A program made the translations under genes and the position numbers. Under the pieces are notes generated by a model. The model was given only the letters and a program-made list of their open reading frames with translations, was not told the origin of the DNA and did not search any database. Below are positions 34,561-43,787 of a stretch of 64,000 bases of DNA, piece after piece. The DNA is from Pseudomarimonas arenosa (lineage in GTDB: Bacteria; Pseudomonadota; Gammaproteobacteria; Xanthomonadales; Xanthomonadaceae): positions 1-64,000 of the forward strand of contig NZ_JACYTR010000023.1 of NCBI RefSeq assembly GCF_014841215.1. The letters run 5' to 3'. The number at the start of each line of letters is the position of its first letter. Position 1 is the first letter of the stretch.

Positions 34561-35703
34561 TCAAGTCGGCGACGCGGTCAGGCCCAGATTGCAGCGTTGA
34601 CGGTCGCCACCGTAGAACGCCAACACCCGCCGATCCATCAGCCAGAACCACACGGGCGGTAGATAGGCCAAGGGCACCAGGGCGGCATAGCCGGCCGGCA
34701 GCTGCGGGCTGTCGTCGAAATGCCGCAGCACCTGGTAGGGCCGCAAGGGGTGTGCATGGTGATCGGAGTGCCGCTCCAGCTGATACAGCATCAGGTTGGT
34801 CAGGCGTCGATTGCTGTTCCAAGAATGGCAGGGCTGGCAGCGCTCGTAGCGGCCATCGGCACCCCGCTGGCGCAGCAGTCCGTAGTGCTCGATATAGTTC
34901 ACCGATTCCAGGGTCATCGAGCCGTAGGCCGCCTGCAGCAACAGCAACGGCAGGGCGATCCAACCAAACAGCCAGATCAAGGCAGCGAATAGCAGCAGAC
35001 TCAGCGACCAGGCCTGCAGATTCTCGTTGCGCCAGTGCCACGCCCCGTGCCCCTGCCTGCTCAGCCGCTCGGTCTCCAGACGCCAGGCCGAACGCAGGCT
35101 GCCGACCAACGTGCGCGGCAGGAAGCGCCAGAACGATTCGCCCAGCCGCGCGCTGGCCGGATCCTCCGGCGTGGCGACGCGAACGTGATGGCCGCGGTTG
35201 TGCTCAACGAAGAAATGACCGTACAACGCCGGTGCCAGGGTCAACTTGGCCAGCCAACGTGCGCTGGCCTCACGCTTGTGGCCAAGTTCGTGGGCAACAT
35301 TGATGCCGCCGCCAGCCACCAAACCGGTGGTGGCAATCAGCCCGACCCAGCCGACCCAGCCCAGTTGCCACTGACTGACCACCCAGCAGGCCAACGCCAG
35401 GGCCAGCAGCTGTAGCGGAAGCCAGGCGTACAACACCCAGCGATAGTAAGGATCCTCGCTGAGCTGCTGCATCGCCTCGGCCGGTGGATTGGCCGGATCC
35501 TCGCCCAACCACTGATCGAGCAGCGGCACCAGGCCATAGAGCACCAGCGGACCGATCCACCACACCCACTCATTGCCCGTGGCCTGGAACAGACCCAAGC
35601 CGATCCAGGGCAATAGCGGCACTACCCAAGCAGCAATCCAGGCCAAGCGGCGCGGATCTCGCCATGGCGGCGAGTGCAGGGTCACGGAATCGAAGGTCGA
35701 CAT
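34561..35703 (-). CDS. alkB: alkane 1-monooxygenase (AlkB-type membrane di-iron hydroxylase)
   Basis: A 380-residue integral membrane non-haem di-iron enzyme that hydroxylates the terminal carbon of medium-chain alkanes, taking electrons from rubredoxin. All histidine boxes are present: HELGHK (about residue 140), EHNRGHH (about 170), and LERHSDHHAHP (about 310), plus the family signature NYIEHYGLLR. Six membrane helices are predicted. It starts at ATG 35703, divergent from an AraC-type regulator that probably controls it. No rubredoxin or rubredoxin reductase gene lies nearby. Related enzymes act on other hydrophobic chains, so the substrate is not certain. Confidence 0.9.
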   Translation of the reverse strand: MSTFDSVTLHSPPWRDPRRLAWIAAWVVPLLPWIGLGLFQATGNEWVWWIGPLVLYGLVPLLDQWLGEDPANPPAEAMQQLSEDPYYRWVLYAWLPLQLLALALACWVVSQWQLGWVGWVGLIATTGLVAGGGINVAHELGHKREASARWLAKLTLAPALYGHFFVEHNRGHHVRVATPEDPASARLGESFWRFLPRTLVGSLRSAWRLETERLSRQGHGAWHWRNENLQAWSLSLLLFAALIWLFGWIALPLLLLQAAYGSMTLESVNYIEHYGLLRQRGADGRYERCQPCHSWNSNRRLTNLMLYQLERHSDHHAHPLRPYQVLRHFDDSPQLPAGYAALVPLAYLPPVWFWLMDRRVLAFYGGDRQRCNLGLTASPT

Positions 35704-35795
35704 CGGCGGAACTCAAGGCGATTGGGTTGGCTCAGGTTGCCGTGCCGGGCATGCCAGCACTTGTCATTTTGTGCCAACCGGGCTTGACTGCAACG

Positions 35796-36833
35796 ATGGG
35801 CCAGCCAACGCCAAGCGCCGCAGCCGATTCGTCAACTCCCAGCCTGCCGGCTCGCTATTACCTGCGCCTGGCTGAGCTGCTGGTCGAATTGGGGGTGGAC
35901 CTCGAGGCGTTGCTGAATGATGCCAAGGTTGCCGCCGATCGGCTGCTAGCGCCCTCGGCCTCGCTTAGCTTGGATGAAGTGCAGGCGCTGTCGCTCAACG
36001 CAGCTCGGCTGTGTGGCCGCGCCGATCTGGGTCTACAGCTGGGCCGACGGCTGGAGCCAGCCTCACATGACGTGCTGGGTCTGGCCATGCAGCAGGCACC
36101 CACCCTGGATGCTGCGCTGCGCCTGGCGGCGCGCTACTTCTCCCTGCTCAGCCCGGGCTTTCGCATGCGCTATCACCTCGACCCCGAACACGGCGAGTTG
36201 GCGATCTACCCACGCCTGGCGTTCCGCGATGAAGTGCTGCGCCTGCACCTGGACACCGTGCTGGCGGCCGTGCTCACCGAAATCAATTTTCTCAATGCCT
36301 GCCGATTGCAGCCGCTGCGCGTTGACTTAGGCTGGCCGCGACCCGATCACCACTCAAATTACAACGCACTGCTCGGCATCACGCCTGCGTTCTCTGCCCT
36401 GCCCCTGCCCGGCATCCAGTTACAGTTTGCAGCACCTGATCTGCTCGCTCCCCGCGATGAAGCCAACCAGCCGGGCCTGCTACGAGCGCGCCAGCGTTGC
36501 GAAGCCACAGTCCAACGACTGCAGACGCGAGGCCTGGCCGATTGGACCCAAATGATGCTGCGCCATGCGGCCCACAGCATGCCGAACAAGCGGGAGTTGG
36601 CCGCCTTGTTGGGCATGTCGGAGCGCAGCTTCACCCGCCGTCTGGCGGCCGAGGGCTGCAGCTTTCGGCAACTCAGCCTGGACTACCGGTTGCGCGCAGC
36701 GGAACAGGCGTTGACCGCAGGCGATGAATCACTGACCGCCTTGGCCCACCGGCTGGGGTACAGCGATGGCGCCAACTTCACTCGGGCGTTTCGCCGCCGC
36801 TATGGCCGCGCGCCGCGCGATTGGCGGCGTTGA
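35796..36833 (+). CDS. AraC-family transcriptional regulator, divergent from alkB
   Basis: A 345-residue regulator. The N-terminal half (about residues 15-200) has the long helical ligand-binding domain of the OruR/ArgR-like AraC subgroup (LRLAELLVELGVDLEALLND, LGLQLGRRLEPASHDVLG). The C-terminal AraC DNA-binding domain has two helix-turn-helix units (RELAALLGMSERSFTRRLAA and LTALAHRLGYSDGANFTRAF) and ends in the usual RYGRAPRDWR. The ATG at 35796 is chosen; 35751 is possible. The 92-bp divergent gap to alkB makes it the likely alkane- or fatty-acid-responsive regulator of that gene. Confidence 0.85.
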   Translation: MGQPTPSAAADSSTPSLPARYYLRLAELLVELGVDLEALLNDAKVAADRLLAPSASLSLDEVQALSLNAARLCGRADLGLQLGRRLEPASHDVLGLAMQQAPTLDAALRLAARYFSLLSPGFRMRYHLDPEHGELAIYPRLAFRDEVLRLHLDTVLAAVLTEINFLNACRLQPLRVDLGWPRPDHHSNYNALLGITPAFSALPLPGIQLQFAAPDLLAPRDEANQPGLLRARQRCEATVQRLQTRGLADWTQMMLRHAAHSMPNKRELAALLGMSERSFTRRLAAEGCSFRQLSLDYRLRAAEQALTAGDESLTALAHRLGYSDGANFTRAFRRRYGRAPRDWRR

Positions 36834-36928
36834 AACCATCGCTACAGCGCATGCCGCCCCGGCTGCGTTGTCGTCGGCGCCGACAACCCGGTACCCTGCT
36901 GCGGTTTTTTCCCCTCCGAGGACCCTAT

Positions 36929-38986
36929 ATGCGCACCCTGAGTTTGGCCGTGATGATGGCCGTGTCACCGTTCGCTTTCGCCGCCGAAGGCATGTGGACA
37001 CTGGACAACCTGCCGCTCGACACCATGAAGCAGGCCTATGGTTTCGATCCGAATGCCAAGTGGCTCGACCACGCGATGAAAGGCGCGGTGCGTCTGGCCG
37101 GCGGCTGCTCGGGTTCGTTCGTGTCGAAAGAAGGCCTGGTGCTGACCAACCACCACTGCGTGATTGGCTGCGTGCAGGATCTCTCATCGAAGCAACACGA
37201 CTACGTCAACAACGGCTTCATTGCCGGTAATCGAGGCGAAGAAAAGCAATGTCCGGGGATGGAGATCAACCGGCTTGAGTCGACCACCGACGTCACCGAG
37301 CGCGTGCAGAAGGCCACCGCCGGCCTCAGCGGCAAGGCCTACAACGACGCCAAGAAGGCCGAGCAATCGAAGATCGAAGCCGAATGCGCCGGCAAGCAGA
37401 GCGCAACCCTGCGTTGTGATGTGGTCGAGCTGTATCAAGGGGGCGTGCAACACCTGTACAAGTACAGCCGCTTCCAGGACGTGCGGCTGGCCTTTGCTCC
37501 GGAATACGACGCCGGCTTCTTCGGCGGCGACCCGGATAACTTCAACTTCCCGCGTTACAACCTGGATATGAGCCTGTTGCGCGTCTATCAGGACGGCAAG
37601 CCAGTCAAGGTCAAGAATTTCTTCCCGATCAACCCGGCCGGCGCCGCCGAGGGCGAACTGGTGATGACCCTTGGCCATCCCGGCTCGACCCAGCGCCTGC
37701 TGACCGTGTCACAGCTGGAAACCCAGCGCGACGCCATGCTGCCCTGGCGACTGATGCTGGCCCACGAATTCCGCGGCCTGCTGCTGCAGTACAGCAATCA
37801 GGGCGAGGAACAGGCACGTATTGCGCAGACCGACCTGGTCTCGGTGGAGAACGGCATCAAGGCCCGCACCGGCATGTTCCAGGCCTTGCTGGCGCCGGAG
37901 GTGATGCAGGACAAACGCGATGCTGAGAACGCCTTGAAAGCCTGGGTGGCCGAAGACGAACAACGCCGCCAGCGCTACGGCAACCCGTGGGCCGACATTG
38001 ACGCCGCGCAGAAGACCATGCGCGATCTGTACATGGACTACGTGATGCTTGAGGGCGGCCTGGGCTTTCAGTCGCAGCACCTCGGCTGGGCCGAAACTCT
38101 GGTTCGCGGCGCCGCCGAACGCGCCAAGCCAGATGGCGAGCGGCTGCGCGAATTTGCCGAAGCGCGGATGCCGGCCGTGCGTGCCGGCCTGCTGGCCGAA
38201 ACGCCGGTGTACCCGGACTATGAGCTCATGCGCCTGACCTGGTCGCTGGCCAAGGTGCGCGAAAAGCTCGGCGTCGACCATCCGTTCGTACGCCAGCTGC
38301 TGGGCAAGGATTCACCGGAGCAAGTGGCCAAGCGGATTGTCGAAGGCAGCCAGCTGGGCGATGTCAAGCTGCGCGAGTCGCTGTGGGAGGGCGGCGCCAA
38401 GGCAGTCGATGCCAGCAGCGATCCGGCCATCGTACTGGCCCGGCTGATCGACCAACAGGCACGGCAGATCCGTCAGCGTTACGAGACCGAAGTCGAGGCA
38501 GTGGAAAAGCGCGGCGCTGAACAACTCGCTGCCGCCCGCTTTGCGCTGAAGGGCACCAGCGTCTACCCGGACGCCACCTTCTCGTTGCGCCTGTCGCATG
38601 GCGTGATCCGCGGCTGGGAGGAAAAAGGCGAGGCAGTGCCGCCATTCACCACCTTCGAAGGTCTGTACGCCCGCGCCACCGATTTCGACCCGTTCAAGCT
38701 GGCACCGAGCTGGGTAAGCGCCAAGAGCAAGCTCGACATGAACACCAAGTTCAACCAGGTGTCCACCAATGACATCATCGGCGGCAACTCGGGTAGTCCT
38801 CTGATCAATGCCAAGGGCGAAGTGGTAGGCCTGGTGTTCGACGGCAATATCCGTTCGCTCGGCGGCGCCTACTTCTTTGATGAAGCGGTGAACCGCACGG
38901 TGTCGGTACACAGTGCGGCGATTCAGGCCGCGCTGGACAAGGTGTACGCGGCCAAGCACCTGAGCAAGGAACTGTTCGGCAAGTAA
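36929..38986 (+). CDS. S46-family dipeptidyl-peptidase (DPP7-like)
   Basis: A 685-residue exported serine exopeptidase that removes dipeptides from peptide N-termini in the periplasm. The signal peptide is MRTLSLAVMMAVSPFAFA. The chymotrypsin-like fold is split by a large helical domain: catalytic His lies in VLTNHHCVIG (about residue 76) and catalytic Ser in IGGNSGSPLIN (about residue 620). The residue 18 positions after that Ser is Gly (FDGN), as in DPP7 with its broad hydrophobic specificity, whereas DPP11 has Arg there. GAGGA lies before the ATG at 36929. The gene is alone, with a hairpin after it. Confidence 0.92.
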   Translation: MRTLSLAVMMAVSPFAFAAEGMWTLDNLPLDTMKQAYGFDPNAKWLDHAMKGAVRLAGGCSGSFVSKEGLVLTNHHCVIGCVQDLSSKQHDYVNNGFIAGNRGEEKQCPGMEINRLESTTDVTERVQKATAGLSGKAYNDAKKAEQSKIEAECAGKQSATLRCDVVELYQGGVQHLYKYSRFQDVRLAFAPEYDAGFFGGDPDNFNFPRYNLDMSLLRVYQDGKPVKVKNFFPINPAGAAEGELVMTLGHPGSTQRLLTVSQLETQRDAMLPWRLMLAHEFRGLLLQYSNQGEEQARIAQTDLVSVENGIKARTGMFQALLAPEVMQDKRDAENALKAWVAEDEQRRQRYGNPWADIDAAQKTMRDLYMDYVMLEGGLGFQSQHLGWAETLVRGAAERAKPDGERLREFAEARMPAVRAGLLAETPVYPDYELMRLTWSLAKVREKLGVDHPFVRQLLGKDSPEQVAKRIVEGSQLGDVKLRESLWEGGAKAVDASSDPAIVLARLIDQQARQIRQRYETEVEAVEKRGAEQLAAARFALKGTSVYPDATFSLRLSHGVIRGWEEKGEAVPPFTTFEGLYARATDFDPFKLAPSWVSAKSKLDMNTKFNQVSTNDIIGGNSGSPLINAKGEVVGLVFDGNIRSLGGAYFFDEAVNRTVSVHSAAIQAALDKVYAAKHLSKELFGK

Positions 38987-38996
38987 GCATGAGCGC

Positions 38997-39021
38997 GCCC
39001 CGGGCCATTGGTGCCCGGGGC
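38997..39021 (+). terminator. hairpin between the convergent S46 peptidase and kinase genes
   Basis: A perfect 9-bp GC stem (GCCCCGGGC / GCCCGGGGC, loop of 7) lies 11 bp after the peptidase stop and 25 bp from the convergent kinase stop. It may act for both strands; no U-run is seen. Confidence 0.55.
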
Positions 39022-39045
39022 CGTTCACTCGCCAGGCAACTTAGC

Positions 39046-41463
39046 TTATGGCTCAAGCGCTGCGTTCTCAGTGGCTTGGCCAGCTTTCACCTCAGTAGAG
39101 TCTTCGCCGTAAGCTGCTACAAGGACCGGCAACGCGGCCTTGATCAAGACCAACGCGTCGACGCGCTCTCCCTGCGCCAAACGCAAGCGAGCCATGGTAT
39201 GCCGCCAAATTGCGTAGCGCGGGTGATCCTTACCCAATCCCTGCTCTAGCAGCGGCGCCGATTCACTGAGCAACCGTTCAGCCGATGCGAGTCGACCGGC
39301 CTGTAGCTCGTTGCGTCCCCAATTATGCAGGACGATCCCCACTAGGGAGTGCTGATCACCCCGCGCCGCACGCATCGCATCGGCGGCCTGCCGATAAGCC
39401 GCACTCGCGCGATCAAACTCACCTAGACTTTCCAACGCACTCGCCAAGCCGTTGGCGGCGGTCGCCGTATCGACCGAGCTCTCGCCGCTGCGCTGGCGAA
39501 AGATGTCGAGCGCACGCTGATACACAGCCACCGATTCCACCAGCTTGTCGCGTTCGCCGCGGCGCTGCAGAAACGCACCGAGATTGCTCAGATCAACCGC
39601 CAATCCAACGCTGTCGCCGCCGAAGAGGCGCTCACTGAAGGCGACAATGGCACGCCGATGCTGCTCAGCCTGATCGAGGTTCCCCGCCAGGGCTTCGGCC
39701 AAGGCCAGATCAGACAGCGTGGCCGCCGTACGTGCATCGTCTTCCCCCCAAAAGTCCACCGCCAACCGATAGGCTTCGTTGAGCGGTGCCAATGCGCGCT
39801 CGCCATCCTGCGCCAATACCGCGGCACGCCCGCGAAAACGCGCCCAGCGGTAGCGCAGCTCAGGCTTGTCCGAGGCGCGAACGAGCGGCTCCAGCTCTCG
39901 CAGTAGCTGTGCCGACCGGTCTGCCTGATCGGTGGCCTCCCAGATCTCGACACGCAAGATCTGCGATTCCAGTACCAGAGGATGGGTGGGCGGCAGATCA
40001 AACCGCGACGCGAAACGATCAAGTTTATTAGCCGCCTCATCCCATTGCTCAAGATCGACCATTGCGCGAAGCCGCTGCAAGGCGAAATCGGCCCGATCGT
40101 CCCGCGACACACCCGCCGAATCTGAGAGTTTTTCGGCTTCCATGCGCGTTACCAGCACATCGTCCCACAGCTCAAGATTGGCCTGCACATCTGCCAATGC
40201 ACTCAGCAATCGAAGCTTGATCGTTGGCTCAAGCGGCTTTTGCATGACCTGCCCAGCGCTGCGAATGAGCAACTCACGAACACTGATGCTGGCTCCGGGA
40301 TAGGTATAGGGATCGGCGGCCTGAAAGGTCGATAACAGCAGCCTAGAGGTCTCTTCGGCTACGTCGCGCTGCCGACTGACTTCCTGATACTGAGCAACCA
40401 GTTGCGCGCCGAGCACTGCAATGCTCAGAAGCGCAAGCCCGGAGATGGTGGCGAGCAGCGCGTGACGACGTAAGACGCAGGCGCCCCGATATATCCAGGA
40501 CGAGGAGTAGGCAGGAATGGCCTCACGCCGCAGCCAAAGCTGAAGATCCTCGGCCAGCTGGGCCGTGCTTCCGTAACGCTGCTCGCGCGCACCCGCGGTC
40601 GCTCGATTGACGATTGCGTCGAGCTCACGCCAGCGCGACCGCGCAAGGCCGGACAGTTTCAAACTGTGCAGTTCAGGCCGCCCGGCGTCACCTGCGAACG
40701 CCAACAAGCGCTGTTCAAGCGCTGGCGCAGCCGCCGCATCGGCCTGCGCAAACGGACGCTCGGCCAACAGCTCGTACAACAGCACACCGAGACTGAACAC
40801 ATCGGTTCGCGTATCGAGGTCGACCATTCCCGAGGCCTGCTCAGGACTCATGTAGCCAGGCGTGCCGGCCGACGTGCCTTGCGTGGACTCGTGCGCCATC
40901 GCGCGCGCGATGCCAAAGTCGATCACCTTGGGCTGCAGCCGCCCTTCCACTTCGGTGACCAATAGATTCGACGGCTTGAGATCACAGTGAATCACGCCGC
41001 GGCGATGTGCGTGTTCCACACCGTGGCAGAATTCGCAGAACAGTTGGATACGCTGCTCAACCGTCAACTGACGCTGCCGAACAAAGCGCGTCACCCGGTC
41101 ACCGGCCACGTATTCCATCACGAAGAAAGGCGTACCATCGTCCAAGGTACCGGCATCCAAGAGCTGGGCAATGGCCGGATGGCTCATTCGCGCCAGGACT
41201 TGCCGCTCAACCAAGAAGCGGGACAGGTCCTCGTCTTCCAGCCTGCGCTCAAGGCAAACCTTGATCGCAACAGACCGCTTCACCGGCTCGGTTTGCGTGG
41301 CAAGGTACACCGCGCCCATCCCGCCTTCGCCAATCAACGCCTCGATTCGGTAGCGACCGAAGCAGGTTCCTGACGACAGAGTGCGCTTGTCCTCCTTGTG
41401 AACCTTGCGAACGCGCTCGGTGAGCGCCAGCAGATCGGTCTTGTCGCCGTCTTCGTACTGCAT
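39046..41463 (-). CDS. membrane-bound serine/threonine protein kinase with TPR-like C-terminal region
   Basis: An 805-residue PknB-type kinase. The Gly loop is IGEGGMGAVYLA (about 45), the catalytic Lys lies in SVAIKVCLE, the catalytic loop is HCDLKPSN (about 155) and the DFG motif is present in VIDFGIARAM. The catalytic-loop Arg is Cys, so it is a non-RD kinase. One membrane helix (about 336-356) is followed by a long helical region with TPR-like repeats (for example AALVLAQDGERALAPLNEAY-type units), probably periplasmic. The ATG at 41463 shares one base with the stop of the FHA regulator gene (TGATG), so the two are made together; the FHA protein is the obvious substrate or phospho-binding partner. 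Confidence 0.88.
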   Translation of the reverse strand: MQYEDGDKTDLLALTERVRKVHKEDKRTLSSGTCFGRYRIEALIGEGGMGAVYLATQTEPVKRSVAIKVCLERRLEDEDLSRFLVERQVLARMSHPAIAQLLDAGTLDDGTPFFVMEYVAGDRVTRFVRQRQLTVEQRIQLFCEFCHGVEHAHRRGVIHCDLKPSNLLVTEVEGRLQPKVIDFGIARAMAHESTQGTSAGTPGYMSPEQASGMVDLDTRTDVFSLGVLLYELLAERPFAQADAAAAPALEQRLLAFAGDAGRPELHSLKLSGLARSRWRELDAIVNRATAGAREQRYGSTAQLAEDLQLWLRREAIPAYSSSWIYRGACVLRRHALLATISGLALLSIAVLGAQLVAQYQEVSRQRDVAEETSRLLLSTFQAADPYTYPGASISVRELLIRSAGQVMQKPLEPTIKLRLLSALADVQANLELWDDVLVTRMEAEKLSDSAGVSRDDRADFALQRLRAMVDLEQWDEAANKLDRFASRFDLPPTHPLVLESQILRVEIWEATDQADRSAQLLRELEPLVRASDKPELRYRWARFRGRAAVLAQDGERALAPLNEAYRLAVDFWGEDDARTAATLSDLALAEALAGNLDQAEQHRRAIVAFSERLFGGDSVGLAVDLSNLGAFLQRRGERDKLVESVAVYQRALDIFRQRSGESSVDTATAANGLASALESLGEFDRASAAYRQAADAMRAARGDQHSLVGIVLHNWGRNELQAGRLASAERLLSESAPLLEQGLGKDHPRYAIWRHTMARLRLAQGERVDALVLIKAALPVLVAAYGEDSTEVKAGQATENAALEP

Positions 41464-43193
41464 CAAGGCGATGCCTCCATGCCATCTGAGTCGTCATGCT
41501 CGCGTTGAATGCGATGTTCCTTCAGCTTCTTGTAAAAGGTGGTCTTGCCGATTCCAAGCAATCCCCATGCAAGCTCCGGCACATCACCCGCTGCGTGCAG
41601 GGCTCGCTCAAGCGCAAGACGCTCGGCCCGCGCCACGGCTTCGGCCAGACTCAACACCGCACTTTCGCTGGAGTGGTTGCTCGACGCCGCTGAAGGCTCA
41701 GTGCGGCGCGCGATGCGTGGCGGCAAATGCTGCGCGTCGAGCGCTTCACCGTCGAGCAGGGTTGCCGTGGCGCCTTCTATGGCCTGACGCAGCTCTCTGA
41801 CATTGCCTGGCCAGTGCCAGTGCTGTAGGCAGCGCAAGGCAGCTTCGGTCATCCCAGGGCTGCGGGTGCCGTTTTGCTGCAGGGCAGCGGCAAAGAAATG
41901 AAAGGCCAGCGGCGCGATGTCTGCCACGCGCTCGCGCAAGGGCGGCAACAGCACCTCGAATCCCGCCACTCGATGGAAAAGGTCCAGTCGAAACTGTTTG
42001 CTTTCGATGGCTTGCTGCAGATCGGCATGGGTGGCCGCCACCAACCGGACATCAACTTCCATCAAGCGCTTGCCACCTACCCGATGAATTCGGCCGTCTT
42101 CCACCGCGCGCAGCAACCGCACCTGCGTCTCCGGTGGCATATCGCCCAGCTCATCGAGGAACAAGGTCCCGCCGTGCGCGCGTTCAAAGACGCCCGGGCG
42201 GGCGTCAACGCCCGTAGCCGCCCCTTTTTCGATGCCAAACAACTCAGCTTCCAGCAGGTCACGCGGCAATGCCGCGCAGTTGATCGCAATGAATGGTCCC
42301 GCAGCTCGCGCCGAGCAGGCATGCACCCAGCGCGCCACCAACTCCTTGCCCGTACCAGATTCGCCCAGTATCAACACCCCCACCCGTGTCTTGGCCACCC
42401 GAGCCAGGGCGCGCAAGGAAGTCTTCAGAGGGGAGTGCTCGCTGGCCACTCCTGGGAACACCGGCGTCGCCTCGGGTTTGGCCTGAATCTGGCCGGTCTC
42501 CACTGACCACCAGTTGAGCAGTTGTCGAAGCGCCCGCTCGGTGGCGGCGCTCGGCTGACATTCCGCATCCATCGCGAGGCTCAGCGCCTCAGTCTTGATC
42601 CAGTCGCGCAAGGTCATGCCCGATTCCCCCGCCGCAGCGAGCACCCGCCCGGCGGCATCGCGAAGGCAAAGGGCGCGCGCGCCGAGCGCTGGCAGTGCAG
42701 CGCCTAGCAGGGCACTGAGCGGCGCCTGCGTTGGATTGATGATCAGAAATGAGGAGAGGCTTTCGCGCAAGCGACGAAACTGGCTGTCGACCTGAGTCTG
42801 CGGCTCATCGTCATTGGCCGACGCCATTGCTTCTTTCGTCGGCGCCATCTGCGGCCCTGTACGAAAAGCCAGCGCGCCGAGCTCAGGTTCGTGCTCCCTA
42901 AATCGCAGCCGCACCTCGCCTAATTCCAGCACAAAGTCGCCACTGATCGCCCGCTCGTGAAAGCGCTTGCCATCGAGCAATGAACCGTTGGTCGACCCCA
43001 AATCGCTCAAACATATGCCACCGTCCTCCAGGACCTGTAGGGCGACATGCTCGCGCGAGACCCCGCGTGCCTCAAGGGGAAGATCGCAGCTCGAAGAGCG
43101 CCCAAGGACAAAGCGGCCCACCGCGAGTTGCCGCCGGGTCAGGGGCAAACCCGGCGGATGCAAGACCTCAATGCTGTAGCGAATATCGGCCAT
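41463..43193 (-). CDS. FHA-domain AAA+ enhancer-binding regulator with Fis-type HTH
   Basis: A 576-residue regulator: an FHA phosphothreonine-binding domain (about 20-100, [34 protein letters not shown]), an unassigned GAF-like middle (about 140-240), a sigma-54-type AAA+ domain (Walker A GESGTGKE near 276, Walker [23 protein letters not shown]) and a C-terminal Fis HTH ([16 protein letters not shown]). The loop that should read GAFTGA and touch sigma-54 reads GAATGV (near 323). It is followed by the kinase gene and divergent from a gene with a near-perfect sigma-54 promoter, so it is the likely activator: phosphorylated kinase or partner bound by FHA, then activation. This order is inference. 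Confidence 0.9.
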   Translation of the reverse strand: MADIRYSIEVLHPPGLPLTRRQLAVGRFVLGRSSSCDLPLEARGVSREHVALQVLEDGGICLSDLGSTNGSLLDGKRFHERAISGDFVLELGEVRLRFREHEPELGALAFRTGPQMAPTKEAMASANDDEPQTQVDSQFRRLRESLSSFLIINPTQAPLSALLGAALPALGARALCLRDAAGRVLAAAGESGMTLRDWIKTEALSLAMDAECQPSAATERALRQLLNWWSVETGQIQAKPEATPVFPGVASEHSPLKTSLRALARVAKTRVGVLILGESGTGKELVARWVHACSARAAGPFIAINCAALPRDLLEAELFGIEKGAATGVDARPGVFERAHGGTLFLDELGDMPPETQVRLLRAVEDGRIHRVGGKRLMEVDVRLVAATHADLQQAIESKQFRLDLFHRVAGFEVLLPPLRERVADIAPLAFHFFAAALQQNGTRSPGMTEAALRCLQHWHWPGNVRELRQAIEGATATLLDGEALDAQHLPPRIARRTEPSAASSNHSSESAVLSLAEAVARAERLALERALHAAGDVPELAWGLLGIGKTTFYKKLKEHRIQREHDDSDGMEASP

Positions 43194-43235
43194 GGACGAA
43201 ACGCAAAGGAATCAAAGTCGCAGGATAAGTCGGGC

Positions 43236-43253
43236 AGTTCGCAAATGCGAACT
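43236..43253. promoter_or_regulatory. palindromic candidate binding site (upstream activator sequence)
   Basis: AGTTCGCAAATGCGAACT is a perfect palindrome with 8-bp arms and a 2-bp centre. It lies about 220 bp upstream of the sigma-54 promoter and about 45 bp before the start of the FHA regulator gene, well placed for activation of one and self-control of the other. A related inverted repeat (CGTTCG, then CGAACG) lies at 43351-43366. Confidence 0.55.
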
Positions 43254-43462
43254 CCGAACGCTCGCTCGCGTTCATCGAGGTTCAACCACCCACGTCTCTC
43301 TGAATCGCCTGCTGCGCAACCAAGTGCGTCGGCCACAGTTCAACTCGCATCGTTCGCGTTGCCGAACGAGGTACCCAAACCAGCGCGCATCGAGTTCGCG
43401 TCTCCGCACGAGCGGGGCGCCGAACATCATCGCAACTCGCTGATTCGACGTCATTTCTCATG

Positions 43463-43479
43463 TTGGCACGCAGATTGCT
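43463..43479 (+). promoter_or_regulatory. sigma-54 promoter of the 942-residue secreted protein gene
   Basis: TTGGCACGCAGATTGCT matches the RpoN consensus (TTGGCACG, four bases, TTGCT) at every informative base, with GG at -24 and GC at -12. It points at the gene starting at 43788, giving a leader of about 300 nt. Confidence 0.85.
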
Positions 43480-43787
43480 CTGGGGCCCTTACATCTCAAC
43501 ACCCAGGAGTCCGTCGGCCATGCCAGCCCATCTTTCGATCCTCACCTTGCTCCCTGCTCTGAGAGCGCACGACCAAGCTGGAGATCGTCGAAGAGCAAAC
43601 GACCAGCGGCGCCACGCCAGAGGCTGAAAGCCATCGGCGATCGCCCGGGCAGCCCAGTGGTAGCGCAGCGCCCGACATCTGATCGCCCGGAGCGCTCGCG
43701 AACAACTCGTCACGCCCATTCAACCGAGTGGGATGCGCGGACCGACCCTGTTTGACATGACCACGTTAACACCATTGGGGAAAAACA
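43480..43787 (+). other. long leader of the 942-residue gene, with a possible 35-codon leader ORF
   Basis: About 300 nt between the sigma-54 promoter and the ATG at 43788. A small frame at 43520-43627 begins with ATG behind AGGAG and encodes 35 residues (MPAHLSILTLLPALRAHDQA and 15 more), ending in a TGA 160 nt before the main gene. It may be a leader peptide or chance. No clear riboswitch fold was recognised. Confidence 0.35.
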
